Below are positions 1 through 8,133 of a stretch of DNA of 64,000 nucleotides, piece after piece. This DNA comes from Armatimonadota bacterium (GTDB lineage Bacteria > Armatimonadota > Zipacnadia > JAUWAU01). Within the stretch, counting starts at the first letter, position 1. Every line of letters starts with the position of its first letter. The notes under the pieces are model-generated. The model was not told where the DNA came from. It searched no databases and saw only the letters and a list, made by a program, of their open reading frames with translations. A program made the translations under genes and the position numbers. The stretch is from assembly GCA_030601885.1 (NCBI GenBank), contig JAUWAU010000021.1:31295-95294 (forward strand), in the 5' to 3' direction.

Positions 1-5
1 CTCGC

Positions 6-1454
6 ATGCAACGCAAAATGACGCGACGCAAGTTCATCGGCGCCGCTGGGGTGGGGCTGGCCGGCGCTTCGCTGAGCGGGAGAGAGGCGCATGCCCAAAG
101 GCGGCGCGAGGGCAGGCCGCCGAACGTGCTGTTTCTCATGACAGACGAGCACTCGCCCCACTACCTGAGCTGCTACGGGCATCCCATCGTTCAGACTCCC
201 GTGCTCGACGGCCTGGCGCGCCGAGGTGTCCGGTTCACCAGCGCCTACTGCCAGAATCCCATCTGCGTGCCCTCTCGCCTCTCGCTCATCACCGGCAAGC
301 ATCCATACGAGGTGGGCGCCTGGAACAATAGCTGCGCCCTGGACGACGACGAGCCCACCATCGCCCACGCGCTCAACGAGCAGGGATACGTCACCGGCGC
401 TCTCGGGAAGATGCACCACGTGGATGGCAAGCGGCATGGCTTTCAGGTGCGGACGATCGGCGACAAGGGCGCCGACCACCAGTACAGGAAGGCGCTCAAC
501 GAATACCTCGAGGCGCACAACATGAAAAGAGCCGGGCGCCACCCCAACGAGGCCTGCGACGCTGCGTGGCCCGCCGAGGTGGAGCCGGAGTACGTCGTCG
601 CCGAGCAGGCCGTCAAGTTCCTCGACGAGCACCGCGACAAGCCATTCTGCGTGTGGGTGTCCTTCCCAAAGCCCCACTTCCCCTTCATCGCTCCCACCGG
701 GTTCGCCGACATGTACCGCGGCAAGGGCGACCTGCCGCGCGTCACCGAGCAGATGATCCGCAACCTGCCGAAGCACTCCGTCGAGTACCGCAAGAAGTAC
801 AAGATGGGCGAGCTGACCCCCTCACAGATCCGCCTCGCGCGGGAGAAGTACTACAGCATGGTGTCGTTCGTGGACATGCTCTACGGGAAGGTGCTCGACA
901 AGCTCGACGAGCTGGGGCTGCGGGACGATACGATCATTGTGTACACGTCGGACCACGGCGAGATGCTGGGCGAGCACGGGCTCTGGTACAAGAACTGCAT
1001 GTTCGAGTCGGGAGCCGGCATCCCGATGATCATCTCCTTCCCGAAGCGGCTGCCGCAGGGCATCACCATGGACGCGCCGGTGGGGAACATCGACCTCTTC
1101 CCGACGCTCATGGAGCTGGCCGGGCACAAGATCCCGGACGCGCTCAGCGGATCATCGCTCGTGCCGCTGATGACCGGGAAGGACGACGGCTCGGAGCGGG
1201 TGACTTTCGCGGACTACTACGCGCATCCGCTGCAGATCCCCCAGCGCATGATCCGGACGGCGCGGTGGAAGTACTGGCACTTCATCGGCGACGAGCCGCA
1301 CCTGTACGACATGGCGAACGACCTGGAGGAGGAGCGCAACTTGGCGGCCGATGCGAAACACAAGGACGTCGTGGCGGAGCTGCGCGAGCGCGTGCTCGAC
1401 GGGTGGGACTACCAGGCGTTCCAGGAATACCAGAAGTCGCGGCGGAAGGGTTGA
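6..1454 (+). CDS. Exported Cys-type sulfatase (Tat signal)
   Basis: A 482-residue sulfatase of the alkaline-phosphatase superfamily, expected to remove sulfate esters from sugars or aryl compounds outside the cytoplasm. The N-terminus has a twin-arginine signal (TRRKFIGAAGVGLAG, residues 6-20), typical of folded or metal-loaded exports. Visible family motifs are the metal-binding LMTDEH around residue 47, the catalytic C-V-P-S-R at 87-91 followed by LITGK (Cys87 would become formylglycine), and TSDHGEMLGEHG in the second half. The length is normal for the family. The start could also be the ATG at 18. The upstream ribosome site cannot be judged because the window begins 5 bases before. It is followed after 17 bases by a second sulfatase, so the two are probably one transcript. 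The substrate cannot be told from sequence. Confidence 0.93.
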   Translation: MQRKMTRRKFIGAAGVGLAGASLSGREAHAQRRREGRPPNVLFLMTDEHSPHYLSCYGHPIVQTPVLDGLARRGVRFTSAYCQNPICVPSRLSLITGKHPYEVGAWNNSCALDDDEPTIAHALNEQGYVTGALGKMHHVDGKRHGFQVRTIGDKGADHQYRKALNEYLEAHNMKRAGRHPNEACDAAWPAEVEPEYVVAEQAVKFLDEHRDKPFCVWVSFPKPHFPFIAPTGFADMYRGKGDLPRVTEQMIRNLPKHSVEYRKKYKMGELTPSQIRLAREKYYSMVSFVDMLYGKVLDKLDELGLRDDTIIVYTSDHGEMLGEHGLWYKNCMFESGAGIPMIISFPKRLPQGITMDAPVGNIDLFPTLMELAGHKIPDALSGSSLVPLMTGKDDGSERVTFADYYAHPLQIPQRMIRTARWKYWHFIGDEPHLYDMANDLEEERNLAADAKHKDVVAELRERVLDGWDYQAFQEYQKSRRKG

Positions 1455-1471
1455 CCCCAATCTCTGCTCCA

Positions 1472-2878
1472 ATGAACTTCATCGTCGTCATCTACGACAC
1501 ACTTCGGCACGATCACGTGGGCTGCAATGGCATGCGGCCGATTCATACGCCGAACTGGGATAGGCTGGCGGCCAGCGGGTGGAACTTCACCCGCTGCTAC
1601 ACGGCCTCCTATCCATCCCTGCCGCATCGCTGCGACTGTGCCACGGGGCGCTTCGTGTTCCCCTTCTACGGCTGGCAGCCGCTGCCCGAGGACGAGGTGC
1701 ATCTCGTCCGGAAGCTCACCGATGCTGGCTATCGGACGCACATCATCTCCGATGGTGGGCTTCCCATCAGCGGGGGGCTGGGGCGCGGGTTCGGATCGCA
1801 CGAACTGGTCGATGTGGGGCTCAGTGACGTAGACGCCGAGCAGTGCCCGATGCCCTGCGCGCCGCACAAGAGCCGCACGCCGGACAGAATGCGCGAGTTC
1901 TGGGCCCTGCGGGCGAAGCTCATCGAGAACGGCGATGAGAAAGAGTGGCCGCAGGCGCGAGTGATGCGGGCGGCGGCGGATTGGTTGCGGATTTCGGGGA
2001 CAGACAGCCACGATGCGGCCGGTGGTGTCAGTCCCCGAAATCCGGCGGAGCCGTTCTTCCTGTGGATTGAGTCCTGGCGGATTCACGAGACGTGGATCGA
2101 TCCGCCGGAGTACGTGGAGATGTACGATCCCGGGTACGAGGGCGAGTGGGTCGCCCTGCCATCGTATTCGCCGACAATCGACTATCTGACCCCGGCAGAA
2201 CTGAATCACGTGCGCGCCATGTACGCGGCCTCGGTCACCTTCTCAGACAAGTGGTTCGGGCACTTGATGGAGGCGCTCGAGGAGAACGGGCTGCTCGACG
2301 ATACGGCCGTCATTGTCTCGTCCGATCACGGGTGGTCGCTCGGGGATCACGGGCGGACGGGAAAGCACGCGGTGCCGGTGCCGCCGCAGGACGCATGGCC
2401 ACTGTACGAGGAGTGCACGCACGTGCCCCTCATCGTCCGCATGCCGGGCCAGATGCGGGCGGAGCGATGCGCGGAGTTGGTGCATCATGCGGACATTCTG
2501 CCAACAGTGCTGGACTATGCGGGGATCGAGGGCGGGCCGACGGTGAAAGGCGTTTCGTGGAGGCAGATTCTCGAGGGGAAGGAGCTGCACACCCGCGATA
2601 TCGCCGTTACGTGCTCCGGGATGAGCGAGTTCCCGAAGAGCGGCAACACGCGCATAACGATCACGTCGGCGGACCACACCCTTATTCTGCCAACGCAGAC
2701 GCAGTCGGCGGAGCTGTACAACCTGGCGCTCGACCCGGGCCAGACGCTGAACCTCATCCGGCGGCATCCTGAGGTGGCGAACGACCTGTACGAGAAGTTC
2801 CTCGCTTTGATTCTGGAGCTGGGAATCGACGAGGCGAAGTACAAGACGTGGGAGGGGATTCTCGGGGACAGTGGATAG
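1472..2878 (+). CDS. Sulfatase-family hydrolase, Ser-type active site, with in-frame palindrome
   Basis: A 468-residue sulfatase/alkaline-phosphatase superfamily protein with no obvious signal peptide, so probably cytoplasmic. The metal-binding IYDTLRHDH lies at residues 8-16 and SSDHGWSLGDHG in the C-terminal half. The catalytic motif reads S49-L-P-H-R53 followed by TGR at 58-60, so a serine sits where the first sulfatase has cysteine. Such serine needs an anaerobic radical-SAM maturase to become formylglycine, or the enzyme may have another phospho- or sulfo-ester activity. No maturase is seen in this window. There is no clear ribosome site before ATG 1472, so translation may be coupled to the preceding sulfatase. 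A perfect-stem palindrome is embedded in frame at 1987-2046, adding about 20 residues between AADWL and PFFLW. The stop codon lies inside a heptamer repeat. Confidence 0.88.
   Translation: MNFIVVIYDTLRHDHVGCNGMRPIHTPNWDRLAASGWNFTRCYTASYPSLPHRCDCATGRFVFPFYGWQPLPEDEVHLVRKLTDAGYRTHIISDGGLPISGGLGRGFGSHELVDVGLSDVDAEQCPMPCAPHKSRTPDRMREFWALRAKLIENGDEKEWPQARVMRAAADWLRISGTDSHDAAGGVSPRNPAEPFFLWIESWRIHETWIDPPEYVEMYDPGYEGEWVALPSYSPTIDYLTPAELNHVRAMYAASVTFSDKWFGHLMEALEENGLLDDTAVIVSSDHGWSLGDHGRTGKHAVPVPPQDAWPLYEECTHVPLIVRMPGQMRAERCAELVHHADILPTVLDYAGIEGGPTVKGVSWRQILEGKELHTRDIAVTCSGMSEFPKSGNTRITITSADHTLILPTQTQSAELYNLALDPGQTLNLIRRHPEVANDLYEKFLALILELGIDEAKYKTWEGILGDSG
1987..2046. repeat. Palindromic element inserted in frame in the second sulfatase
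   Basis: The left arm (about 1988-2006) and right arm (about 2025-2044) form a long hairpin: 14 perfect pairs (CGGATTTCGGGGAC), one mismatch, then four more pairs. The loop is about 18 bases. The whole piece is close to 60 bases, so reading frame is kept. It encodes a Ser/Gly/Asp-rich stretch at a point where sulfatases normally run directly from the helix AADWL into the strand FFLW. Confidence 0.75.
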
Positions 2879-2900
2879 TGGTTGGTGGTTAGTGGTCAGT
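2871..2900. repeat. Heptamer tandem repeat (GTGGTYA)n
   Basis: Four units of a 7-base repeat (GTGGATA, GTGGTTG, GTGGTTA, GTGGTCA) start inside the last codons of the second sulfatase and supply its TAG stop. The same heptamer family recurs in frame in the activase gene at 34320-34350 and briefly near 25235. It resembles the short tandemly repeated heptamers known from cyanobacteria and other genomes. Confidence 0.75.
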
Positions 2901-2969
2901 AACGGCGAAGACGGGGAAAGGCAGGCACGGCCCAGGCAGGCCGGCGCTACAGCAGGCGTCGGTGGAGGG

Positions 2970-5885
2970 CTATTGCTTCTTCCATGTGACCGTCGGTAGT
3001 AGCTGCCACGTCTTTGCCGGGCGGGCTTCGAAGCCGGTGTGGCTGGTCTTGGTGAAGATGCGGGTGACGCCATCGAGGCTCTTCAAGCGTCTGATAGGAT
3101 AGGCGCGTTGGATGTCGTCGTCGCCGGCGACGAACAGGGCGGTCCCCGCGGGCGCGGCCGCACGCGGCAGTTCGCCGGTGACCGCGAAGTATGATTCCCC
3201 CGCCTCGCTGCCCGCATCGATGACGTCGCCCGAGTACCGTGCGGCGGGGGATGAGAGATCCACTCCTTTGGCCTTCAACGTCGTGCCGCCTACGAGACAT
3301 CCCGCCTCTGGTGCATCCCCGTTGATCAACACGACTGCAACGCGGCCGTCGGTGACTACTTCGCCCATCGGCGCTTTCACCGCTACCGTCTCCGGCGAGA
3401 CCATGCTGACGATGACGTCTAGGCCCTCAGCCGAGTCTATGGCAAGAGCGATGGCGTCTTTCGGGGCGTCGTCTGGCAGCGGAAGCGCGCTCACGCCGCG
3501 GACCAGACTGCTGACCTTCGGGCCGCCGGCGAACACGGTCGCGAAGATGTCGGTGCCGTTCTCGCCCACGCGGCGTCTGATGACGTACGGAAGCGTCGCG
3601 CCGCGGTCCGTGTTGCGATGGTCGCGCTGTCCCCAGCCGCCGCCAATGACCACCGTCTCGCCGTCTGCACCGGGGGACCATGCGCTGAACTGATAGTCGT
3701 CGTCTACGTTCCAGGTGATGTGCCAGGAGGCGGAGGCCTGCGCGTGCTGGGCGCCCTCGAGCTCGGTGTAGTAGTCGGGGAGGGGTGCAGAGGCTACCCC
3801 CCCTGTTTTCCCCCCGTGAACGGAGGGGAGCGAAGGGCGAAGCTGAAGGCCGCTTACCTCGTAGTCGTTTCCAGGGCCGTGGAAGACGCACTCGCGCGCG
3901 TTGCCCCCGGCGGCGCGGAATATGTCCACGACGTATGCTCCCGCGTCTCCGTGGTCCACGAGGATGCATGTCCGGCGGTACTCCGTCGCCGGCTCGTATG
4001 CCTGCGACGACGCCTCCATGATCTTCACGTGCGGCGTGACGGCGAAGATGTGGAAGCTGCCGCCGCGGCCGCGCGTGCGCTGCTCCTTGCCGTCGATCAG
4101 CACCAGGTTATGCGCGAACGTCCGGCGGGTGTAGTGCTTATCCGGATGATCCCAGAGGTAGCCCAGGTCTGAGAGCAGCTCGCGGCCGTCCTGCCAATAG
4201 TAGAGGTTCAGGCTGTCGAGGTGATGGTGTCCGCCCCAGTCGCTCGCGTTCAGCATGAGCAGCGCCTTTCGTCCGTGGTCGCCCGTGCGCACGTAGCCTT
4301 GGGCGAGGAAGGGGAAGACGACGTCGGGCAGACTCAGAGGCTTCACGGCGCGCGTCTCCAGCCCGGGCTCGCGATAGAAGATGGCCTCGCGGGGCGAGCC
4401 GCCGGCCAGATCCTCGCCCGCCAGCTCCTTGAGCAGCGCGATATGCTCGTCGGTCGGATAGGCAACGGCGATCAGCTCGGCGTACGATGCGCCGATGCGC
4501 GTGGTGCGATACGAGTCGGCCGACGGCGGATGCCGCAGATTGCCCTGCAGCGTCCAGATCAGGCCCTGCCAACAGTCGCCGTAGCGCGTGTCGCGGCAGG
4601 CGTTGAAGTGGTCGAGCCGACTCCCGTCCGGGGCAGCGTAGCCCTCCGGGTCCGAGTAGTCCCGAAAGGCGAGGCCGAAGGGGCGGATGCCGCTCATGGT
4701 CATCATGGCGTACGCCGGCGACTCCGACGTGCCGCCGTCGGGGAGGAACCAGTCGTCAACCGTGTGCGTGAAGCCCTCGATGCCGAACCGCACCAGCCCG
4801 GGGTGTCCGACGCAGAGGCCGACCATAGCGGCGCCGGCGCGGTTGGAGACGGACTTGTTGTTGATGCGCGGATCGCACACCGCCAGGTACGTGCCCTCGA
4901 GCAGCACGTCGCGCTCGATGCGGACCTGCTCGTCGCGGGAGTACACCGGGCCCTCCTCGTCCCGGGCGGTGCAGGTGAGATCGTAGGCTTCGGTCACGCG
5001 CGCCACCCAGCGCCCGTCCTGGCCCGAGCTGCCGATGCGGCTGGCCGCCCAGTAACCGGCGTACAGCTTGCGATCGGGCTTGTTGGGTGGGTACACGATC
5101 TCATCGTTCGGCAGATCCGAGATGCGCTCGGCCGCCACGTGCGGATCGGTGTCACAGAACTCTCCATAGCCGTAGCCGGCGCGCACCAGGTACTTCGGGA
5201 GCACCTCGGCGAAGCGAAGCAGTATGGCCTTCCCCGCGCGAGCGTAGCGGGGGTCGTCGGTCAGGGCGTACGCGGTAGCGAGCGTCCCGAGCTGCCCGGT
5301 CACGTGCGACACCTTGTAGCGGCGAATCATGGCGGTGATGCTCGGCCGCGCCTTGGTGTAGCCGAAGCACTTGAACGTCTCGCCGCCGACGAAGCTGAAG
5401 CGCTGCCGCGGGTCCCATTTGCTCCGGACGACGATCTCCTCGGGGAACTCATCGTTGGGGAAGACGGTCTTGCAGACCCTGCACGTCAGCTTGTCCGGGT
5501 CGGAGGCCGACCAGCTCCATTGGCCGTTTGGATGCCAGGGGAGCCCTTTGGCACGACAGGCCGGGCAAGGACCGTAGCAGCCTGGCGTGGTCACTTCGAG
5601 CATGCGCTCCAGGTACGCCGGGTTGAGCTGGCCGGCGATGGCGTCGGCTGATTCGCGGAGGCGAGCCACATAGCCCTTGGCCCAGTCGTAGCGCTCGATG
5701 TTCTGGCGAGCGCGCTCGAGGTCCTCGGGCTTGATGGTCGTGGCGGGATGGATCACGCGGTCGCGGTACTTCTCCCAGTCGGACCAGTCGGTGGGCCCTT
5801 TGGACTGGGCAAGGGCCGGCGCGGTGAGCAGTGGGAGGATGGAGCTGAGGATGAGTGCGAGGGATAGTATGTCAGGGCGTGGCAT
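2970..5885 (-). CDS. Secreted heparinase II/III-family lyase-like protein
   Basis: A 971-residue exported protein (signal peptide residues 1-26, ending A-L-A-Q) with the heparinase II/III layout: an (alpha/alpha) toroid followed by beta-sandwich domains. Candidate catalytic features are NNKSVSNRAG around 343-352, Y391, GGHHHLDSLN at 551-560 and AHNLVLIDG at 591-599. The HxHxD and HN pattern is typical of the family. A paired-cysteine motif (C107-x2-C110 and C135-x2-C138, with a tryptophan-rich segment between) looks like a small metal-binding knuckle and recurs in large environmental heparinase relatives. The likely role is eliminative cleavage of a uronic-acid or sulfated polysaccharide in the periplasm. 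It is divergent from the GHL10 gene at 6053. A possible repeat-derived insertion lies near 3781-3845. It could also be a structural relative without lyase activity. Confidence 0.85.
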   Translation of the reverse strand: MPRPDILSLALILSSILPLLTAPALAQSKGPTDWSDWEKYRDRVIHPATTIKPEDLERARQNIERYDWAKGYVARLRESADAIAGQLNPAYLERMLEVTTPGCYGPCPACRAKGLPWHPNGQWSWSASDPDKLTCRVCKTVFPNDEFPEEIVVRSKWDPRQRFSFVGGETFKCFGYTKARPSITAMIRRYKVSHVTGQLGTLATAYALTDDPRYARAGKAILLRFAEVLPKYLVRAGYGYGEFCDTDPHVAAERISDLPNDEIVYPPNKPDRKLYAGYWAASRIGSSGQDGRWVARVTEAYDLTCTARDEEGPVYSRDEQVRIERDVLLEGTYLAVCDPRINNKSVSNRAGAAMVGLCVGHPGLVRFGIEGFTHTVDDWFLPDGGTSESPAYAMMTMSGIRPFGLAFRDYSDPEGYAAPDGSRLDHFNACRDTRYGDCWQGLIWTLQGNLRHPPSADSYRTTRIGASYAELIAVAYPTDEHIALLKELAGEDLAGGSPREAIFYREPGLETRAVKPLSLPDVVFPFLAQGYVRTGDHGRKALLMLNASDWGGHHHLDSLNLYYWQDGRELLSDLGYLWDHPDKHYTRRTFAHNLVLIDGKEQRTRGRGGSFHIFAVTPHVKIMEASSQAYEPATEYRRTCILVDHGDAGAYVVDIFRAAGGNARECVFHGPGNDYEVSGLQLRPSLPSVHGGKTGGVASAPLPDYYTELEGAQHAQASASWHITWNVDDDYQFSAWSPGADGETVVIGGGWGQRDHRNTDRGATLPYVIRRRVGENGTDIFATVFAGGPKVSSLVRGVSALPLPDDAPKDAIALAIDSAEGLDVIVSMVSPETVAVKAPMGEVVTDGRVAVVLINGDAPEAGCLVGGTTLKAKGVDLSSPAARYSGDVIDAGSEAGESYFAVTGELPRAAAPAGTALFVAGDDDIQRAYPIRRLKSLDGVTRIFTKTSHTGFEARPAKTWQLLPTVTWKKQ
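3776..3850. repeat. Possible G/C-run hairpin element inside the heparinase-like gene
   Basis: Runs of C and G surround a hairpin with arms CCCCCCGT and ACGGAGGGG near 3809-3828. On the coding strand this gives a low-complexity stretch (PSLPSVHGGKTGG) between beta strands of the C-terminal domain. It looks foreign to the fold, but no second copy is present in this window, so the repeat call is tentative. Confidence 0.35.
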
Positions 5886-6052
5886 GTTGCATCGCCGTCC
5901 TCTCGGGCGGGTGTTCAGTGGCGCAGTGTTCGCCGGGCGTGGGTGTTGGCCTGCATGGAGTGGAGCGGAGGATGGAGGGCGTCGCGAAAGGAACAGTGGC
6001 CGGCGATGGACGAGCCACCTGGTCGAGATGAGACGAGGAGGAATCGGCGGGC

Positions 6053-8089
6053 ATGAGAGTATGTGTTGTTGCCATCGCGTTGATCGTGTGCGGGGGGGCG
6101 TTTGCCCAGACGTGTAAGGTGGGCGTGTTCGACACCAAGCTCACGGGCGGGCAGGGGGCATCCTCGCAGGGATTCCTGGCGGCTTTCGAGGGCCTGCCCG
6201 ACTACACGGCCGAGGCGCTGGATGGGCTCGATCTGGGCGTGCTGTTTCAGTATGACATCGTAATCCTCTACGACATGCACAAGCCCGGGCGCGTCACCGA
6301 GACGTGGCGGGAGAACCTCGAGCGCTTCGTGCGGGCCGGCGGCTCCATACTGAGCATCTACCACCAGCATCTGTTCCCGAGCATAGGCCCCGGTGTGCTG
6401 AAGGTATACGTGCGCGACGTGCGCCCGGTGGGCGAGCATCCGATCACGGAGGGCATCTCGGAGTTCAGGACCGACTGGGGCGACCATATCATCCTGCGGC
6501 CGGGCGGCGCTGCCACGCTGTTCCTCGAGAACGCGGACGGCCAGCCGGTGGCGGCATGTGGGCGTCTGGGCCAGGGCAGGCTGATCGACTGCGGGCTGGC
6601 CCTCGGGATTTCGAGGGGCTGGCAAGGAAGCAAAGCGCCCGCGGGGATGGAGGCGAAGCTGCTGCACAACATGCTCAGGTGGCTCCAGCCTGAGGAGCGC
6701 TGGCCCGCCCGTCTCGCCGCCTACGTGCCCGAGCCGTCGCTGAACGCATGGCTGGAGCCGAGGTTCGTCCGGCAGCCGCAGCCGGTCGTGCTTCGCGTCA
6801 AGGGGATCGTCCGCGGGGCCGGTCAAGCCGGGCGCGCTGAGTTGGTGCTTGTGGGGCCGGGCGAGCGGCGAACGGAGAGCCCGGGATTGCTCGATGCACA
6901 GCCAGTGCCCGGCGCGGATCTCGGCGAGGTGGACGCGACCATAAACATGCCCACGGACGGGCTGCCGTCGGGTGTGGCGAGGGCCACCTACACGGTGAAC
7001 GCCGGCGGGCGTGAGTTCGAAGGCGAAACGGAGGTGCGACTGGTGCGCACAGAGCCGCCAGCAAGAGAGTTCCGAGCGTTCTGGTATCACGCCCGCGAGG
7101 ATCGGCTGCCCGCCGAGGTGATGCCACGCATCAAGGCTTGCGGCTTCAATGCGGTGATCCCGCGAAGCTCGGGTGGAACGGGGGCGTTCTACCTATCCAA
7201 GGTGCTGCCCGACGTGCAGAACATCCTGGGCGAGGAGGACTGGCTGCAGAACTGCATCGAGCACGCGCATGCAAACGGCCTCCAGGTGCATCCGTATCGG
7301 AACTGCTTCATCATGGAGGGCCGGGCGAGCACCGATACCATCGCGAGGTTCCGCGCCGACGGCCGTCTGCAGATCGCGCCGGACGGGCGGCCGCTTGACT
7401 GGATGTGCCCGAGCCAGGAGCTCAATCGGCAGGTGGAGCTGGCCGCCGCCACCGAGTTCGTCCGCGACTACGACGTGGACGGCTTTCAGTTCGACTTCAT
7501 CCGCTATCCGAATGCGTCGGGGTGCTTCTGCCCGAGGTGTCGCGAGAAGTTCGAGCGGGAGATGGGAGAGAGCGTCGAGAACTGGCCGGGGGACGTCGTC
7601 GAGGGCGGGAAGCTCTTCGAGCGGTACACCGAGTTTCGCCAGCAGCAAATCACCGACACCGTGAAGATGGTCTCGAAGGCGATCCGCGAGATTAACCCGA
7701 AGGTGAAGATATCTGCCGCCGTGTTTAGAGATTATGCCCGGGACTCGATCAGCGTGGGACAGGACTGGGTGACGTGGGCGAAAGAGGGGTACATCGATTT
7801 CCTGTGCCCGATGGATTACACGGACGATGTGGAGATGCTCGACGCCTGGGTGCGCGATCAGGTGGCGCGGGTCGGCGAGTACGTGCCCGTCTGCGCGGGT
7901 CTGGGGCTGGCCGCGAGCCGAACCCGGATGAAGACGCCCGAGGACATGGCTCTACAGATCGACATCGCCCGTCAGGCGGGCTGCAAGGGTTTCGTTCTGT
8001 TCGCCTGGCACCCAGGGTGCGATGAAAACATCGTCCTGCCCCAGCGCAACGACGCGCTTGCGGGGAGTCCGTCCATACCGTGGGGTTAA
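6053..8089 (+). CDS. Secreted ThuA-like / GHL10 glycoside-hydrolase-like fusion
   Basis: A 678-residue secreted protein (signal residues 1-19). Residues about 22-210 look like a ThuA/class-I-amidotransferase-like Rossmann domain (VGVFDTK, YDIVILYDMH, and a GLGQGRLIDCGLALG-like segment). A beta-sandwich linker follows. From about residue 343 there is a glycosyl-hydrolase-like 10 TIM barrel, beginning FRAFWYHARED and containing FDFIRYPN around 482-489, the signature strand of this family. A CFCPRCREKFE stretch follows the barrel strand. A strong ribosome site (AGGAGGAA, 10 bases before ATG) supports the start. It is probably co-transcribed with the DUF5010 and heparinase genes downstream. It probably hydrolyses or binds a polysaccharide, but the exact substrate is unknown. 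Confidence 0.82.
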   Translation: MRVCVVAIALIVCGGAFAQTCKVGVFDTKLTGGQGASSQGFLAAFEGLPDYTAEALDGLDLGVLFQYDIVILYDMHKPGRVTETWRENLERFVRAGGSILSIYHQHLFPSIGPGVLKVYVRDVRPVGEHPITEGISEFRTDWGDHIILRPGGAATLFLENADGQPVAACGRLGQGRLIDCGLALGISRGWQGSKAPAGMEAKLLHNMLRWLQPEERWPARLAAYVPEPSLNAWLEPRFVRQPQPVVLRVKGIVRGAGQAGRAELVLVGPGERRTESPGLLDAQPVPGADLGEVDATINMPTDGLPSGVARATYTVNAGGREFEGETEVRLVRTEPPAREFRAFWYHAREDRLPAEVMPRIKACGFNAVIPRSSGGTGAFYLSKVLPDVQNILGEEDWLQNCIEHAHANGLQVHPYRNCFIMEGRASTDTIARFRADGRLQIAPDGRPLDWMCPSQELNRQVELAAATEFVRDYDVDGFQFDFIRYPNASGCFCPRCREKFEREMGESVENWPGDVVEGGKLFERYTEFRQQQITDTVKMVSKAIREINPKVKISAAVFRDYARDSISVGQDWVTWAKEGYIDFLCPMDYTDDVEMLDAWVRDQVARVGEYVPVCAGLGLAASRTRMKTPEDMALQIDIARQAGCKGFVLFAWHPGCDENIVLPQRNDALAGSPSIPWG

Positions 8090-8133
8090 TGCCCGGGGCC
8101 TCCTTACCTCAGAATTGCCCTTCGGAGCCGCCA

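Noticed and set aside
4221..5651. A 476-codon plus-strand frame opposite the first heparinase-like gene
   Set aside because: Antisense to conserved HHHLD and cysteine motifs; its own residues show no family match.
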